DNA of 64,000 nucleotides from Halomonas sp. YLGW01 (GTDB lineage Bacteria > Pseudomonadota > Gammaproteobacteria > Pseudomonadales > Halomonadaceae). This document shows positions 9,810 through 19,000 of the stretch, piece by piece. Below the pieces are notes generated by a model that saw nothing but the letters and a program-made list of their open reading frames with translations, was not told the DNA's origin and ran no database searches. Every line of letters starts with the position of its first letter. The first letter of the stretch is position 1. The stretch spans positions 2,852,001-2,916,000 of the forward strand of contig NZ_CP062005.1 of the NCBI RefSeq assembly GCF_014840935.1. Direction: 5' to 3'. The position numbers and the translations under genes were made by a program.

Positions 9810-9999
9810 GATCGCAGCAAAAGTGGACGGAAATGAGGCACCATCTTACCACTCGCGCCCGATCCTAGCGACCGGGCGCGACAGTCAGCCTGCGTCAAGT
9901 GCGCGGGCATGGAGACCTGCCAACGGGTCATGAGCCCGACGCCGAACCGCAGCCGTCTGATAGCTGAACAGCGCATGGGCCTCGCCATGGCGGCGGGGA

Positions 10000-10617
10000 T
10001 CAGGCCGTAGCGCGACTGGCCTTGTTCAGGCGCACGTACATCAAGGCGGTGGTGACGGCGTCACCGAGGGCCGTGTGTCGGCCCATGACCGGCACACCCA
10101 AGGTGTCGGCAATGGCCTCGAAGCGCAGGCTGGGCTCGAGCTCGGGGCTTGCTCGGCGCACCGCTCGGGCATAGCGCTGGGCGATATCGACGGTGGCATT
10201 GGGCAGATCGAAGCCGAAGCGCGGACGCAGCTGGCGGTTGATCATGGCGACGTCGAAGGCCACGCACCAGCCCAGCAGCGGCCGGTTGCCGACGAAGTCC
10301 AGCAACTGCTCGAGGGCATCCTCGATGCTTGCCCCCCCTTCCAGGTCGATGCCACGCAGGCCATGGATGCGGATCGAGTCGCCGGTCAGGCGAGCCGGAC
10401 GCGTCAGGCGCAGGTCCAACGACTCGCTGGTCAGCACCCGATCGCCGCGTACCTTGACCGCGGCGATCGACACCAGCTCATCGCGACGCGTGTCGAGACC
10501 GGTGGTCTCGCAGTCGATGGCCACCATCTCGTCACCGGTATAGGGATTGAACAGCCAGCCGTAATCGCCGTTGGCCTGACGACGACGATCGGTCACTCGG
10601 CGCCACGCTCGTATCAT
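10000..10617 (-). CDS. DnaQ-like DEDDh 3'-5' exonuclease
   Basis: A 205-residue exonuclease domain protein related to the DNA polymerase III epsilon subunit. Exonuclease motifs are AIDCETTGLD (Exo I), the LLGWCVAFDVAMI block (Exo II) and RHTALGDAVTTA (Exo III, DEDDh type). I start it at the ATG at 10617 because AGGAGG lies 4 nt upstream. The longer ATG at 10632 overlaps the upstream stop but has no ribosome site of its own. It is translationally tied to the upstream cNMP/CBS gene, a pairing common in gammaproteobacteria. It is not the replicative DnaQ: there is no clamp-binding C-terminus visible and the context is wrong. The substrate is unknown. Confidence 0.87.
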   Translation of the reverse strand: MIRAWRRVTDRRRQANGDYGWLFNPYTGDEMVAIDCETTGLDTRRDELVSIAAVKVRGDRVLTSESLDLRLTRPARLTGDSIRIHGLRGIDLEGGASIEDALEQLLDFVGNRPLLGWCVAFDVAMINRQLRPRFGFDLPNATVDIAQRYARAVRRASPELEPSLRFEAIADTLGVPVMGRHTALGDAVTTALMYVRLNKASRATA

Positions 10618-10631
10618 CTCGCCTCCTGCCA

Positions 10632-12449
10632 TCAGTATTCCAGATGAAAGCGCTGGGTCAGGCGCTGCTTGAAGTCCTTGACGATATGCAGCGCCTCACG
10701 CAGCAGGTCACGCTCCAGCGACGACAGCTCCTGGACCACTACCCGGTTCGGATCGCGTTCGGCATTGATGCCGTCCAGGTGCTCGAGCTGCTGCTTGAGA
10801 CGCAGCTCGGTGAACAGCGACAGGGCCTCGCCCAGATCCTCGGCGAAGCGCGCCTCCAGCCGGCCATCGGCCACCAGGGCATCGAGGCGCTCCAGGGTCG
10901 AGGTGGGGCGGATGCCGCGCTCCAGCGCCAGGGTGCGGACCCCATGCACGATCGGGAAGATGCCGCCCTTCTTGATGTCGATGCCGTGCTGGGGCTTCTT
11001 CAAGGTGCCGAACAGGCTCAGCGGAGTGGAGAACTGCAGCGCCGCCCGGGCGAAGTACGTCAGCAGCAGTTCGTTGCCATCGCAGGCCTCGAACAGGGCG
11101 TCGCGCACTTCGTCGAGCAGGGCGGTGTTGCCGCCCACCGCATGGGCATCGAGGATGATCGCCAGCTTCATCAGGCTTTCCCCGTCGCGCCGCTCGACCC
11201 AGCGGACGATGCGCGCCCGCCAGTCCCTGACCCGCCCCACCCAGGCCGGGTTGGAGACCATGATGTTGCCCGGGCAGCGCGGGTAGCCCAGCGCCACCAG
11301 GGTCTCGGTGAAAGCGCTCATCTGGTCGCCACAGTCGGGCCAGTCGGCGTCATCGGCGAGGATCAGGCCATTGTCCTGGTCGGTCTTGAGGATCTGCTCG
11401 CCACGGCCCTCGCTGCCCATCACCATCAGACAGCTCTGATGCTGGTGTGCCGCCGCGATCCGAAAGCCCCAGGCCTTGTGCATGATGCGACCGTTCAGCG
11501 CGGCCAAGAGATCCATGGCGAAGCGCAGCTTGACCCCCTGCACCATCAGCGCCTTGACCAGTTCCGGCGTGCGCGCGCTAGCCGCGGCGAGCTCCTCGAG
11601 GCTCTCCGCCTGCTCGACCTGCAGACTGACCACGTAGCTGCGACTCGAGAAGTAGCTCAGCACGTCGGTGAGCTCGACCACCCCCACCGCCTGACCGCCC
11701 TCGATCACCACCACCCGCGCCACCTCGTGGCGAGTCATGTCGACCAGCGCCTCGAACAAGTACTGATCGGGCCGGGCCGTGACCAGGGAGAAGTGCGCGA
11801 TCTCGATCACCGGGCTGTGTTGCTCCCGGCCATCGATCACCAGGGCATTGAGCAGGTCGGTCTTGGTGACCATGCCCAGACGCGCCTCCTGGCGCACCAG
11901 CACGCTGTCGGCGCGACTGTCATTGAGGGTGCGGACCGCCGCAGCGATGCTGGTGTCGGCCTCGACCAGCAGCGGCGGGCGCATGCACTCGGCGATCCGC
12001 GCCAGCATGAAACCGGCCATGCTGACGCCGCCCTCGGCCCGTCGCTCGGTCATCAACCGGGTCTTGTCGGAGAGGCGCTGACGGAAGAACTCGGCGAAGG
12101 CCGGGAAGCGCTCGCACAGCCGCTCGAAGACGGCGCGCGGCAGCAGATAGCACAGGCATTCCTGCTCGGCCTTGAAGCGATAACGGCTCTTGCCGTTGAG
12201 GATGCTGATCGCGCCGAACAGATCCCCCGCCGTGTAATGCCCGATGCGGGCCGAAGCGCTGGGCTCGGAGGTATCCAGCTCGGCGACCTCCCCCTTGTGG
12301 ATCAGATAGACGTACTCGCCGGGCTGACCCGCGTCGAGCAGCACCTCGTCGCTGTCGTAGTAGGCGAGATCGACGCCACGCCGCACCAGATCACGCCCGT
12401 CGTCATCGAGCAGGGTGAAAGGCGCTTGGGAGAGATCGATATCGACCAT
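10632..12449 (-). CDS. cNMP-binding, CBS and DUF294 nucleotidyltransferase-like protein
   Basis: A 605-residue cytoplasmic signalling protein. In order it has a cyclic-nucleotide-binding (CRP-type) domain (about 20-130), two CBS domains (about 150-270; PPLLVEADTSI and VTARPDQYLFEAL), and a DUF294 putative nucleotidyltransferase domain with the signature MGSEGRGEQILKTDQDNGLIL. A DUF294 C-terminal domain follows. GlnD-like transferases share the GS...DxD arrangement, but the substrate here is not known. The start at 12449 (MVDIDLSQ) is preferred because AAGG lies 7 nt upstream; the open frame to 12485 lacks a ribosome site. It is divergent from the symporter operon and is followed directly by the exonuclease gene. 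CBS and cNMP domains suggest it senses adenine nucleotides or cyclic nucleotides. Confidence 0.9.
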   Translation of the reverse strand: MVDIDLSQAPFTLLDDDGRDLVRRGVDLAYYDSDEVLLDAGQPGEYVYLIHKGEVAELDTSEPSASARIGHYTAGDLFGAISILNGKSRYRFKAEQECLCYLLPRAVFERLCERFPAFAEFFRQRLSDKTRLMTERRAEGGVSMAGFMLARIAECMRPPLLVEADTSIAAAVRTLNDSRADSVLVRQEARLGMVTKTDLLNALVIDGREQHSPVIEIAHFSLVTARPDQYLFEALVDMTRHEVARVVVIEGGQAVGVVELTDVLSYFSSRSYVVSLQVEQAESLEELAAASARTPELVKALMVQGVKLRFAMDLLAALNGRIMHKAWGFRIAAAHQHQSCLMVMGSEGRGEQILKTDQDNGLILADDADWPDCGDQMSAFTETLVALGYPRCPGNIMVSNPAWVGRVRDWRARIVRWVERRDGESLMKLAIILDAHAVGGNTALLDEVRDALFEACDGNELLLTYFARAALQFSTPLSLFGTLKKPQHGIDIKKGGIFPIVHGVRTLALERGIRPTSTLERLDALVADGRLEARFAEDLGEALSLFTELRLKQQLEHLDGINAERDPNRVVVQELSSLERDLLREALHIVKDFKQRLTQRFHLEY

Positions 12450-12517
12450 GGCGATGACCTTGTTGTGCGGCGGCCATGTCGCCACAGATGGCTACGCCCT
12501 CCACCCGCCGCATGGCA

Positions 12518-12529
12518 AGACCTAAGTCT
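12518..12529. promoter_or_regulatory. AGAC-N4-GTCT inverted repeat near the cNMP/CBS gene
   Basis: AGAC-CTAA-GTCT lies 68 nt upstream of the cNMP/CBS gene start. Its outline is the same as the best acs site (AGAC-CAAG-GTCT at 23204-23215), so the divergent gene may share the regulator proposed for the symporter and acs. Confidence 0.35.
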
Positions 12530-12609
12530 TATCTCCGACAGAGGAGTCAACAACGCCCTGTTCTTCAATGCCAGGGGCGCTGATTGAACGGCGCTCTCGA
12601 AACAGCATT

Positions 12610-12622
12610 TGACTGTCAGTCA
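12610..12622. promoter_or_regulatory. 13-bp palindrome TGACTG-T-CAGTCA
   Basis: A perfect 6-1-6 inverted repeat in the divergent intergenic region. It has the size of a dimeric regulator site. No regulator can be assigned. Confidence 0.35.
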
Positions 12623-12749
12623 GCATAGCAACAGCCCCTCGAGAACCGACACCTAGACCATCGTTCAACCTGCCTGCACCGGACATGATGTCGGTCAAAA
12701 AACGAGGTATACCATCGTCCTAATTCCGCCACCCATGGCAGCGACAGAC

Positions 12750-12964
12750 ACTCCAAAGTCTTTCATAACAACCTGAATTTAAATGTTTTTAAAAAAACCT
12801 TTTGCCAACAACGCGCCGCTTGATACCAAAGTCTGGGATTATTTTTCCGGGGTTATTGACCAGTATCAGGGTTGGCGAATGCAGTGACACACGCCAGCAT
12901 TCCACCAAAGTCAAAGCAACAATAAACCAAGGTCTTATCGAGGCACCGAGCGAGGGGCGATGAT
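12750..12964 (+). promoter_or_regulatory. Symporter operon control region with four ACCAANGTCT-type sites
   Basis: The gene-free stretch 12450-13118 is AT-rich in its middle. It contains four copies of a 12-bp motif in one orientation: ACTCCAAAGTCT (12750-12761), ATACCAAAGTCT (12823-12834), CCACCAAAGTCA (12902-12913) and AAACCAAGGTCT (12924-12935). The last two are 22 bp apart, two helical turns. A -10-like GATGAT (12959-12964) begins 23 nt after the last site. The same motif and nearly the same distance to a -10-like box occur upstream of acs, so these are probable CrbR operators. An A/T-tract at 12776-12799 could be a bend or IHF-type site. The remainder, 12965-13118, is the presumed leader, and I see nothing else in it. 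Confidence 0.6.
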
Positions 12965-13118
12965 GAGGCACATTCCGACGTCACCTCACCCGAAAGGCAC
13001 GCTCTCCTCCCGGGAGCACAACGGGATTCGGGATGAAACGCAAGGAATGACCACCCTGATGCATCGCCGCTGAGATCGGTACAACATCCCCATCCTGGAA
13101 CATCCGGAGAGCAAGACT

Positions 13119-13379
13119 ATGGCAGATGACAAATCTAACGCTGCTGCTTACTGGTCGGCCAATGTGCGTCTGATCACCGGCTGCCTGATCGTCTGGGCGC
13201 TGGTGTCCTACGGCTTCGCCATCCTGCTGCGCCCGCTGCTGGCAGGCATCCCCGTGGGCGGAACCGACCTGGGCTTCTGGTTCGCTCAGCAAGGATCGAT
13301 CCTCACCTTCATCGGCATCATCTTCTTCTACGCCTGGAAGATGAACCGCCTCGACCAACAGTTCGGCCTCGGGGAGTAA
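13119..13379 (+). CDS. DUF4212 small subunit of a sodium:solute symporter
   Basis: An 86-residue protein with two membrane helices (LITGCLIVWALVSYGFAILL and a second near GSILTFIGIIFFYAW), ending in KMNRLDQQFGLGE. This is the family described as the putative small subunit that accompanies VC_2705-type symporters. GGAG at 13106-13109 precedes the ATG. The large subunit starts 4 nt after the stop, so the two are almost certainly co-translated. Confidence 0.92.
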   Translation: MADDKSNAAAYWSANVRLITGCLIVWALVSYGFAILLRPLLAGIPVGGTDLGFWFAQQGSILTFIGIIFFYAWKMNRLDQQFGLGE

Positions 13380-13383
13380 TCGC

Positions 13384-15180
13384 ATGAGTCAATTTGCCAT
13401 CAACCTGCTATTCGTGGGCGCATCCTTCGCCCTCTATATCGGGATCGCGGTCTGGGCCCGAGCGGGTTCCACCAAGGACTTCTACGTCGCCGGCGGCGGG
13501 GTCCACCCGGTCACCAACGGCATGGCCACAGCCGCCGACTGGATGTCGGCGGCCTCCTTCATCTCCATGGCCGGCCTGCTGGCCTCCGGCGGCTATGCCA
13601 ATTCCACCTTCCTGATGGGCTGGACCGGCGGCTACGTCATCCTGGCGATGCTGTTGGCGCCCTACCTGCGCAAGTTCGGCAAGTTCACCGTGCCGGACTT
13701 CATCGGTGACCGCTTCTACAGCAACACCGCACGCCTGGTAGCGGTCATCTGCCTGATCGTGGCCTCGATCACCTACGTCATCGGCCAGATGACCGGGGCC
13801 GGCGTCGCCTTCTCGCGCTTCCTGGAAGTCAGCAACACCTGGGGCATCTGGATCGCCGCCTTCATCGTCTTCCTGTATGCGGTCTTCGGCGGCATGAAGG
13901 GCATCACCTACACCCAGGTGGCTCAGTACGTGGTGCTGATCATCGCCTACACCATCCCGGCGGTGTTCATCGCCCTGGAACTGACCGGCAACCCCATCCC
14001 GGGGCTCGGCATGTTCAGCACCCATACCGAGTCCGGTGTGCCGCTGCTCCAGAAACTGGATGATGTGGTCAACGCCCTGGGCTTTCGTGACTACACCGCC
14101 GATGTCGACAACAAGCTGAACATGGTGCTGTTCACCATGTCGCTGATGGTCGGTACCGCCGGCCTGCCCCATGTCATCATCCGCTTCTTCACCGTGCCCA
14201 AGGTCGCCGATGCGCGCTGGTCCGCCGGCTGGGCGCTGGTGTTCATCGCCCTGCTGTACCTGACCGCGCCGGCCGTGGGTTCCATGGCCCGCCTGAACCT
14301 GATGACCACCGTCTATCCGGACATGGCAGGCCAGGTCGAAAGCTACGAGGACGCCGCCAACAATCCGATCCTCTATGCCGACCGGCCCGAGTGGATCAAG
14401 ACCTGGCAGGAAACCGGCCTGATTACCTTCGACGACAAGAACGGCGACGACCGCATCCAGGTCTACAACGACAGCAACCCCGACTTCGCCGACACCGCCG
14501 CGGCGCGTGGCTGGGAAGGCAGCGAGCTGTCCGTCAACAACGACATCCTGGTACTCGCCAACCCGGAGATCGCCAACCTGCCCGGCTGGGTCATCGGCCT
14601 GATCGCCGCGGGCGGCATCGCCGCGGCCCTGTCCACCGCCGCCGGCCTGTTGCTGGCCATCTCCTCGGCGGTCAGCCATGACCTGATCAAGACCATGATC
14701 AACCCGAAGATCAGCGAGAAGGGCGAAATGCTGGCCGCACGCATCTCGATGGCCGGCGCCATCCTGCTGGCGACCTACCTCGGCCTCAACCCGCCGGGCT
14801 TCGCCGCCCAGACGGTGGCCCTGGCCTTCGGCATCGCCGGCGCCTCGCTGTTCCCGGTGCTGATGATGGGGATCTTCTCCAAGCGGATGAACAACCGCGG
14901 CGCCGTGGCCGGCATGCTCTCGGGCCTGGTCGCCACCCTGCTGTACATCTTCACCTACCTGGGCTGGTTCTTCATTCCGGGCACCAACACCCTGGCCAAC
15001 ACCCCGGATAACTGGATCCTGGGCATCTCGCCGCTGTCCTTCGGTGCCGTGGGCGCGATGATCAACTTCGCCGTGGCCTTCAGTGTCTCCAGCGTCACCA
15101 AGGCGCCGCCGCAGGAAATCCAGGACCTGGTGGAGAATGTCCGCTATCCCAAGGGTGCTGGTATGGCCGTGGATCACTAA
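13384..15180 (+). CDS. Sodium:solute symporter, VC_2705 subfamily (ActP-like)
   Basis: A 598-residue SSS-family (SLC5) permease with about 13 membrane helices. It contains the family motifs KDFYVAGGGVHPVTNGMATAADWMSAASFISMAG and PHVIIRFFTVP. A hydrophilic insertion (about residues 320-400, DDKNGDDRIQVYND) is typical of this subfamily and longer than in ActP. By context (CrbS/CrbR, acs) acetate, pyruvate or a similar short acid is the likely substrate, but this is an inference. It forms an operon with the DUF4212 gene and is followed by a terminator. Confidence 0.9.
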   Translation: MSQFAINLLFVGASFALYIGIAVWARAGSTKDFYVAGGGVHPVTNGMATAADWMSAASFISMAGLLASGGYANSTFLMGWTGGYVILAMLLAPYLRKFGKFTVPDFIGDRFYSNTARLVAVICLIVASITYVIGQMTGAGVAFSRFLEVSNTWGIWIAAFIVFLYAVFGGMKGITYTQVAQYVVLIIAYTIPAVFIALELTGNPIPGLGMFSTHTESGVPLLQKLDDVVNALGFRDYTADVDNKLNMVLFTMSLMVGTAGLPHVIIRFFTVPKVADARWSAGWALVFIALLYLTAPAVGSMARLNLMTTVYPDMAGQVESYEDAANNPILYADRPEWIKTWQETGLITFDDKNGDDRIQVYNDSNPDFADTAAARGWEGSELSVNNDILVLANPEIANLPGWVIGLIAAGGIAAALSTAAGLLLAISSAVSHDLIKTMINPKISEKGEMLAARISMAGAILLATYLGLNPPGFAAQTVALAFGIAGASLFPVLMMGIFSKRMNNRGAVAGMLSGLVATLLYIFTYLGWFFIPGTNTLANTPDNWILGISPLSFGAVGAMINFAVAFSVSSVTKAPPQEIQDLVENVRYPKGAGMAVDH

Positions 15181-15229
15181 GTCATAATGCACGCCTGACT
15201 GCGCCAACCGGCGCCACGGCATCACCCCG

Positions 15230-15260
15230 ATCGGGCTTCCAGCAGGAAGCCCGATTGCTT
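15230..15260 (+). terminator. Terminator after the symporter operon
   Basis: ATCGGGCTTCC (15230-15240), loop AGCA, GGAAGCCCGAT (15245-15255), followed by TGCTTTG. The stem is strong and the U-run weak, so some read-through into the next gene at 15276 is possible. Confidence 0.7.
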
Positions 15261-15275
15261 TGAGGAAACCAAACT

Positions 15276-15791
15276 ATGATGTGGCACCTGATCGCGGCGG
15301 TCTTCGCCGGCCTCGGTGCGGCGGGCATCGCCCTGCTGCTGCGAACGCTCAGCGGCAAGCGGCTACCGCGCTGGATCATCCCGGCCGTCGGCGGACTGGG
15401 CATGCTGGCCTACCAGATCCATGCCGAATACACCTGGTTCGAGCACAAGCAGCAGCAACTGCCGGCCTCGGCCCAGGTGGTGGCAAGCGAGCGAGGCGAG
15501 GTGTTCTGGCGGCCCTGGACCTATCTCTTCCCGATGACCATAGCCTTCGAGGTCATCGATCGGGAGAGCCTGATCGGCCGCCAGGTCGACGATCAGCGGC
15601 TGGTCGAGTTCATCCGCTACCGCTTCGAGAAACAGGCCATGGATCGGGTCACCACCCGCCCCTACCTGATGAACTGCACCACCCGCGAGCGGCTGCCGCT
15701 TAACGAGAGTACCGGCGAGCCGCGCCTTGACGAGCTCGAGCGTCTCGACGCCGATGACCCCGTCTTCACCGCGGTGTGCCACACCTCCTGA
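15276..15791 (+). CDS. Membrane protein of unknown function next to CrbS
   Basis: I do not recognise a function. The 171-residue protein has two predicted N-terminal helices (HLIAAVFAGLGAAGIALLLRTL and WIIPAVGGLGMLAYQIHAEY) and a soluble remainder with two cysteines (MNCTTRERL and AVCHTS). GAGG at 15262-15265 supports a start at 15276, with 15279 as an alternative because of the ATGATG. It lies between the symporter operon and crbS on the same strand. The Cys-containing C-terminal part could be periplasmic or cytoplasmic; I cannot orient it. Confidence 0.75.
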   Translation: MMWHLIAAVFAGLGAAGIALLLRTLSGKRLPRWIIPAVGGLGMLAYQIHAEYTWFEHKQQQLPASAQVVASERGEVFWRPWTYLFPMTIAFEVIDRESLIGRQVDDQRLVEFIRYRFEKQAMDRVTTRPYLMNCTTRERLPLNESTGEPRLDELERLDADDPVFTAVCHTS

Positions 15792-15990
15792 GCCGAATGT
15801 CGCGCGCTACGGCCTTGAACCTGCCTTGAAGGCCTAGCCGGGGCCTTCTCCACGCTGACCGGCGGCCACCCCGCCGTTCTTCGTATCACCTTTCTTGAGC
15901 GGCCGGGCCCCTTAGCCTGGCCGAGACACCTCGTCGACCGCTGGCCTCACCGACGGGGGTGCCTGACCCGATCCGATGCCCCTCACCGGC

Positions 15991-16019
15991 TGCCTTCCGG
16001 GGCGCCATTGCCCTAGAAT
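15991..16019 (+). promoter_or_regulatory. Candidate promoter of crbS
   Basis: TAGAAT (16014-16019) is a good -10 (5/6). The -35 candidate CTGCCT (15991-15996), 17 nt upstream, is weak. The predicted start near 16026 gives a 20-nt leader containing GGGAG before the ATG at 16046. Confidence 0.4.
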
Positions 16020-16045
16020 GGGCCGACATCCGAGGGAGAGCAGGC

Positions 16046-19000
16046 ATGTTTCAAGGCTGGCTACTGATCGCCATATCGCTTCTGTATATCGTCGTCCTCT
16101 TCGCCATCGCCTGGCGCGGCGACCGACATGCCAAGCAGCACGGGCCGAGCCAGCGCCGGCCGGTGATCTACAGCCTGGCGCTGGCCATCTACTGCACGTC
16201 CTGGACCTTCTACGGCGCGGTGGGCGAGGCGGCCACCTCCGGCTGGTCGTTTGCCAGCATCTTCGTCGGCCCGATCCTCACCTTCCTGCTGTTCTGGCCG
16301 GTGCTGGCCAAGATGATCCGCGTCGCCAAGCACCAGAACGTCACCTCGATCGCCGACTTCATCGCCTCCCGCTACGGCAAGACCCAGTCGCTGGCGGCCT
16401 TTGCGAGCCTGGTGGCGCTGATCGGCACACTGCCCTACATCGCCCTGCAGCTGAAGGCGGTGGCGGCCGCCTTCCAGGTGCTCACCGACAGCACCGACAT
16501 GACCCGCGCGCCGCTGTTTGCCGACACCGCCTTCTACGTGGCGGCGGTGATGGCACTGTTCGCGATCCTCTTCGGTACCCGCCACACCGACGCTACCGAG
16601 CACCACGAGGGCCTGATCCAGGCCATCGCCTTCGAGTCCCTGGTCAAGCTGGCGGCCTTCCTTTTGCTCGGGGCCTACGTCACCTGGGGCCTGTTCGACG
16701 GCCTCGGCGACCTCTTCGCCCGCGCCGATGTCCAGCTCGAGCTGCAGCGCCAGCTCGCCGAGCAGGACTTCGGCAACAGCTTCTGGGCGCAGACCCTGCT
16801 GGCGATGCTGGCGGTCTTCTGCCTGCCGCGCCAGTTTCACGTCGCCGTGGTCGAGAACACCCATCGCGACGATGCCAGAAGGGCCCGCTGGCTGTTTCCC
16901 CTCTACCTGGTCGCCTTCGGCCTCTTCGTGCTGCCGCTGGCTGCTGCCGGGCTCACGCTCTTCTCCGGCACCGGCGTCGAACCCGACACCTATGTGCTGG
17001 CCATCCCCATGGCCGCCGGCAACGTACCGCTGACCCTTCTGACCTTCATCGGCGGCTTCTCGGCGGCCACCGGCATGGTGATCGTCGCCACCGTGGCGAT
17101 CTCGATCATGATCTCCAACGAGATCGTGATCCCGCTGTTGTTCCGGCTGCGCTGGTTCGACACCAAGGCCCGGGACTACGGTCGCCTGGTGCTACGCGCC
17201 CGCCGCATCACCATCGTGATGATCCTGGGACTGGCCTACGGCTTCTATCAGCTGACCGCCGAGTTCAGCACCCTGGCCTCGACCGGCATGCTGTCGTTCG
17301 CCGCCGCCGCCCAGTTTGCCCCGGCCCTGATCGGCGGCCTGTACTGGAAACGTGGCAATCGCCTGGGCGTCATCGCCGGCATGAACATCGGCTTCGCCAT
17401 CTGGGCCTACACCCTGCTGACACCTGCCCTGATCCAGGCCGGGGTACTGCCCGGCGACTGGCTGGCCGGCGGCCCGCTGGGCATCGGCTGGTTGTCGCCC
17501 ACCGACCTTTTCGGCTTGAACGTCGGCGACCACTTCACCCACGGCGTGATGCTGTCGCTGGGTCTCAACCTGTTCGGCTACATCTTCGTTTCCCAGATGA
17601 CCCCGCAACGGGTGGTCGAACGCATCCAGGCCTCGCTGTTCGTCGACAGCGTCGAGACGCGCCAGACGCCGGTCAACCGCCCCTGGGCCGGTGCCACCAC
17701 GGTGGGCGATCTCAAGGTGCTGTGCGAACGCTTCCTCGGTGCCGACCAGGTGGAGCGCGCCTTCGACGACTATGGCCGTCGCAACGGCAAGAGCCTCGAG
17801 AACACCCAGCGCGCCTCCATCGACATCATCCAGTTCACCGAACGCTTCCTGGCCTCGGTGCTCGGCGCCTCCTCGGCACGCATCGTCGTCAACTCGGCGC
17901 TGCAGGGTCGGGGCATCGGCATCTCGGACGTGATCTCGATCGTCGATGAGGCCTCACAGGTGCTGGAGTTCAACCGCGCCCTGCTGCAGGCCACCATCGA
18001 GAACATCAACCAGGGCATCAGCGTGGTCGACCAGAACCTGCGCCTGGTGGTATGGAACCAGCGCTATCTGGAACTGTTCCGCTTTCCCGACCACCTGATC
18101 CGAGTCGGCGCCCCCTTCGATAAGGTACTGCGCTACAACGCCCATAACGGCGAATACGGCCCAGGCGATCCCGAGGAACACGTCGACCTGCTGGTCGACA
18201 ACATTCGCGAGGGGCAGCCCCATCGCTATGTCCGCTATCGTCAGGACAGCACCGTGCTCGAGGTGCAGGGCATGCCGATGCCGGGTGGCGGCTTCGTCTA
18301 TACCTACCAGGACATCACCCGCCAGAAGCGCACCGAGGAGGCCCTGATCCGCTCGGAGAACAACATCCGCATCTACACCGACAACGTGCCGGCGCTGATC
18401 GCCTACTTCGACAAGGAATGCCGCTACCTCTTCACCAACCGCGCCTACGAACAGGTCTTCGGCATCGATCGCAACGCCGTGATCGGCGAGCGCTTCGAGG
18501 ACGTGATGCCACGGCACCTGTCCAACGAGGGCCTGCCCTGGATGCGCCGGGCGCTGGCCGGCGAGCGGGTCAGCTTCGAGATCTCCCAGCGTGACGACGA
18601 GAGCGGCACCCGCTACCTGCTGGTCACCTTCACGCCGCACTTCGGCGACAGCGGCACCATCCTCGGCTTCTTCGCCCTCTATCAGGACATCACCGAGCGA
18701 CGGCTGGCCGAGATCGCCCTCAAGGAGACCAACGAGAACCTCGAGGAACGGGTGCGCGAACGCACCCAGGCGCTCTCGGAGGCCAACGCCGCCCTGCGCC
18801 AGGAGAACCGGGTGCGGGCCGAGGCCGAACAGGCCCTGCGTCAGGCCAAGCAGGTCGCCGAGGACGCCAACGCCTCCAAGACCCGCTTCCTGGCCGCGGC
18901 CAGCCACGACCTGCTGCAGCCCCTGAATGCCGCGCGGCTGTTCACCTCGGCGCTGGCTCAGCAGGACGACGCCGAGGACCTGACCCGCACCATCGGCCAT

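Noticed and set aside
10644-12587. 647-codon open frame antisense to the cNMP/CBS gene
   Set aside because: It is the mirror of a real, domain-rich gene in a GC-rich genome. Its translation is low in complexity (His, Gln, Arg, Gly) with no domain or ribosome site.
12609-12640. TTGACT as a -35 box for the symporter operon
   Set aside because: No -10 lies at a workable distance. The hexamer belongs to a 13-bp palindrome and is 500 bp from the gene.
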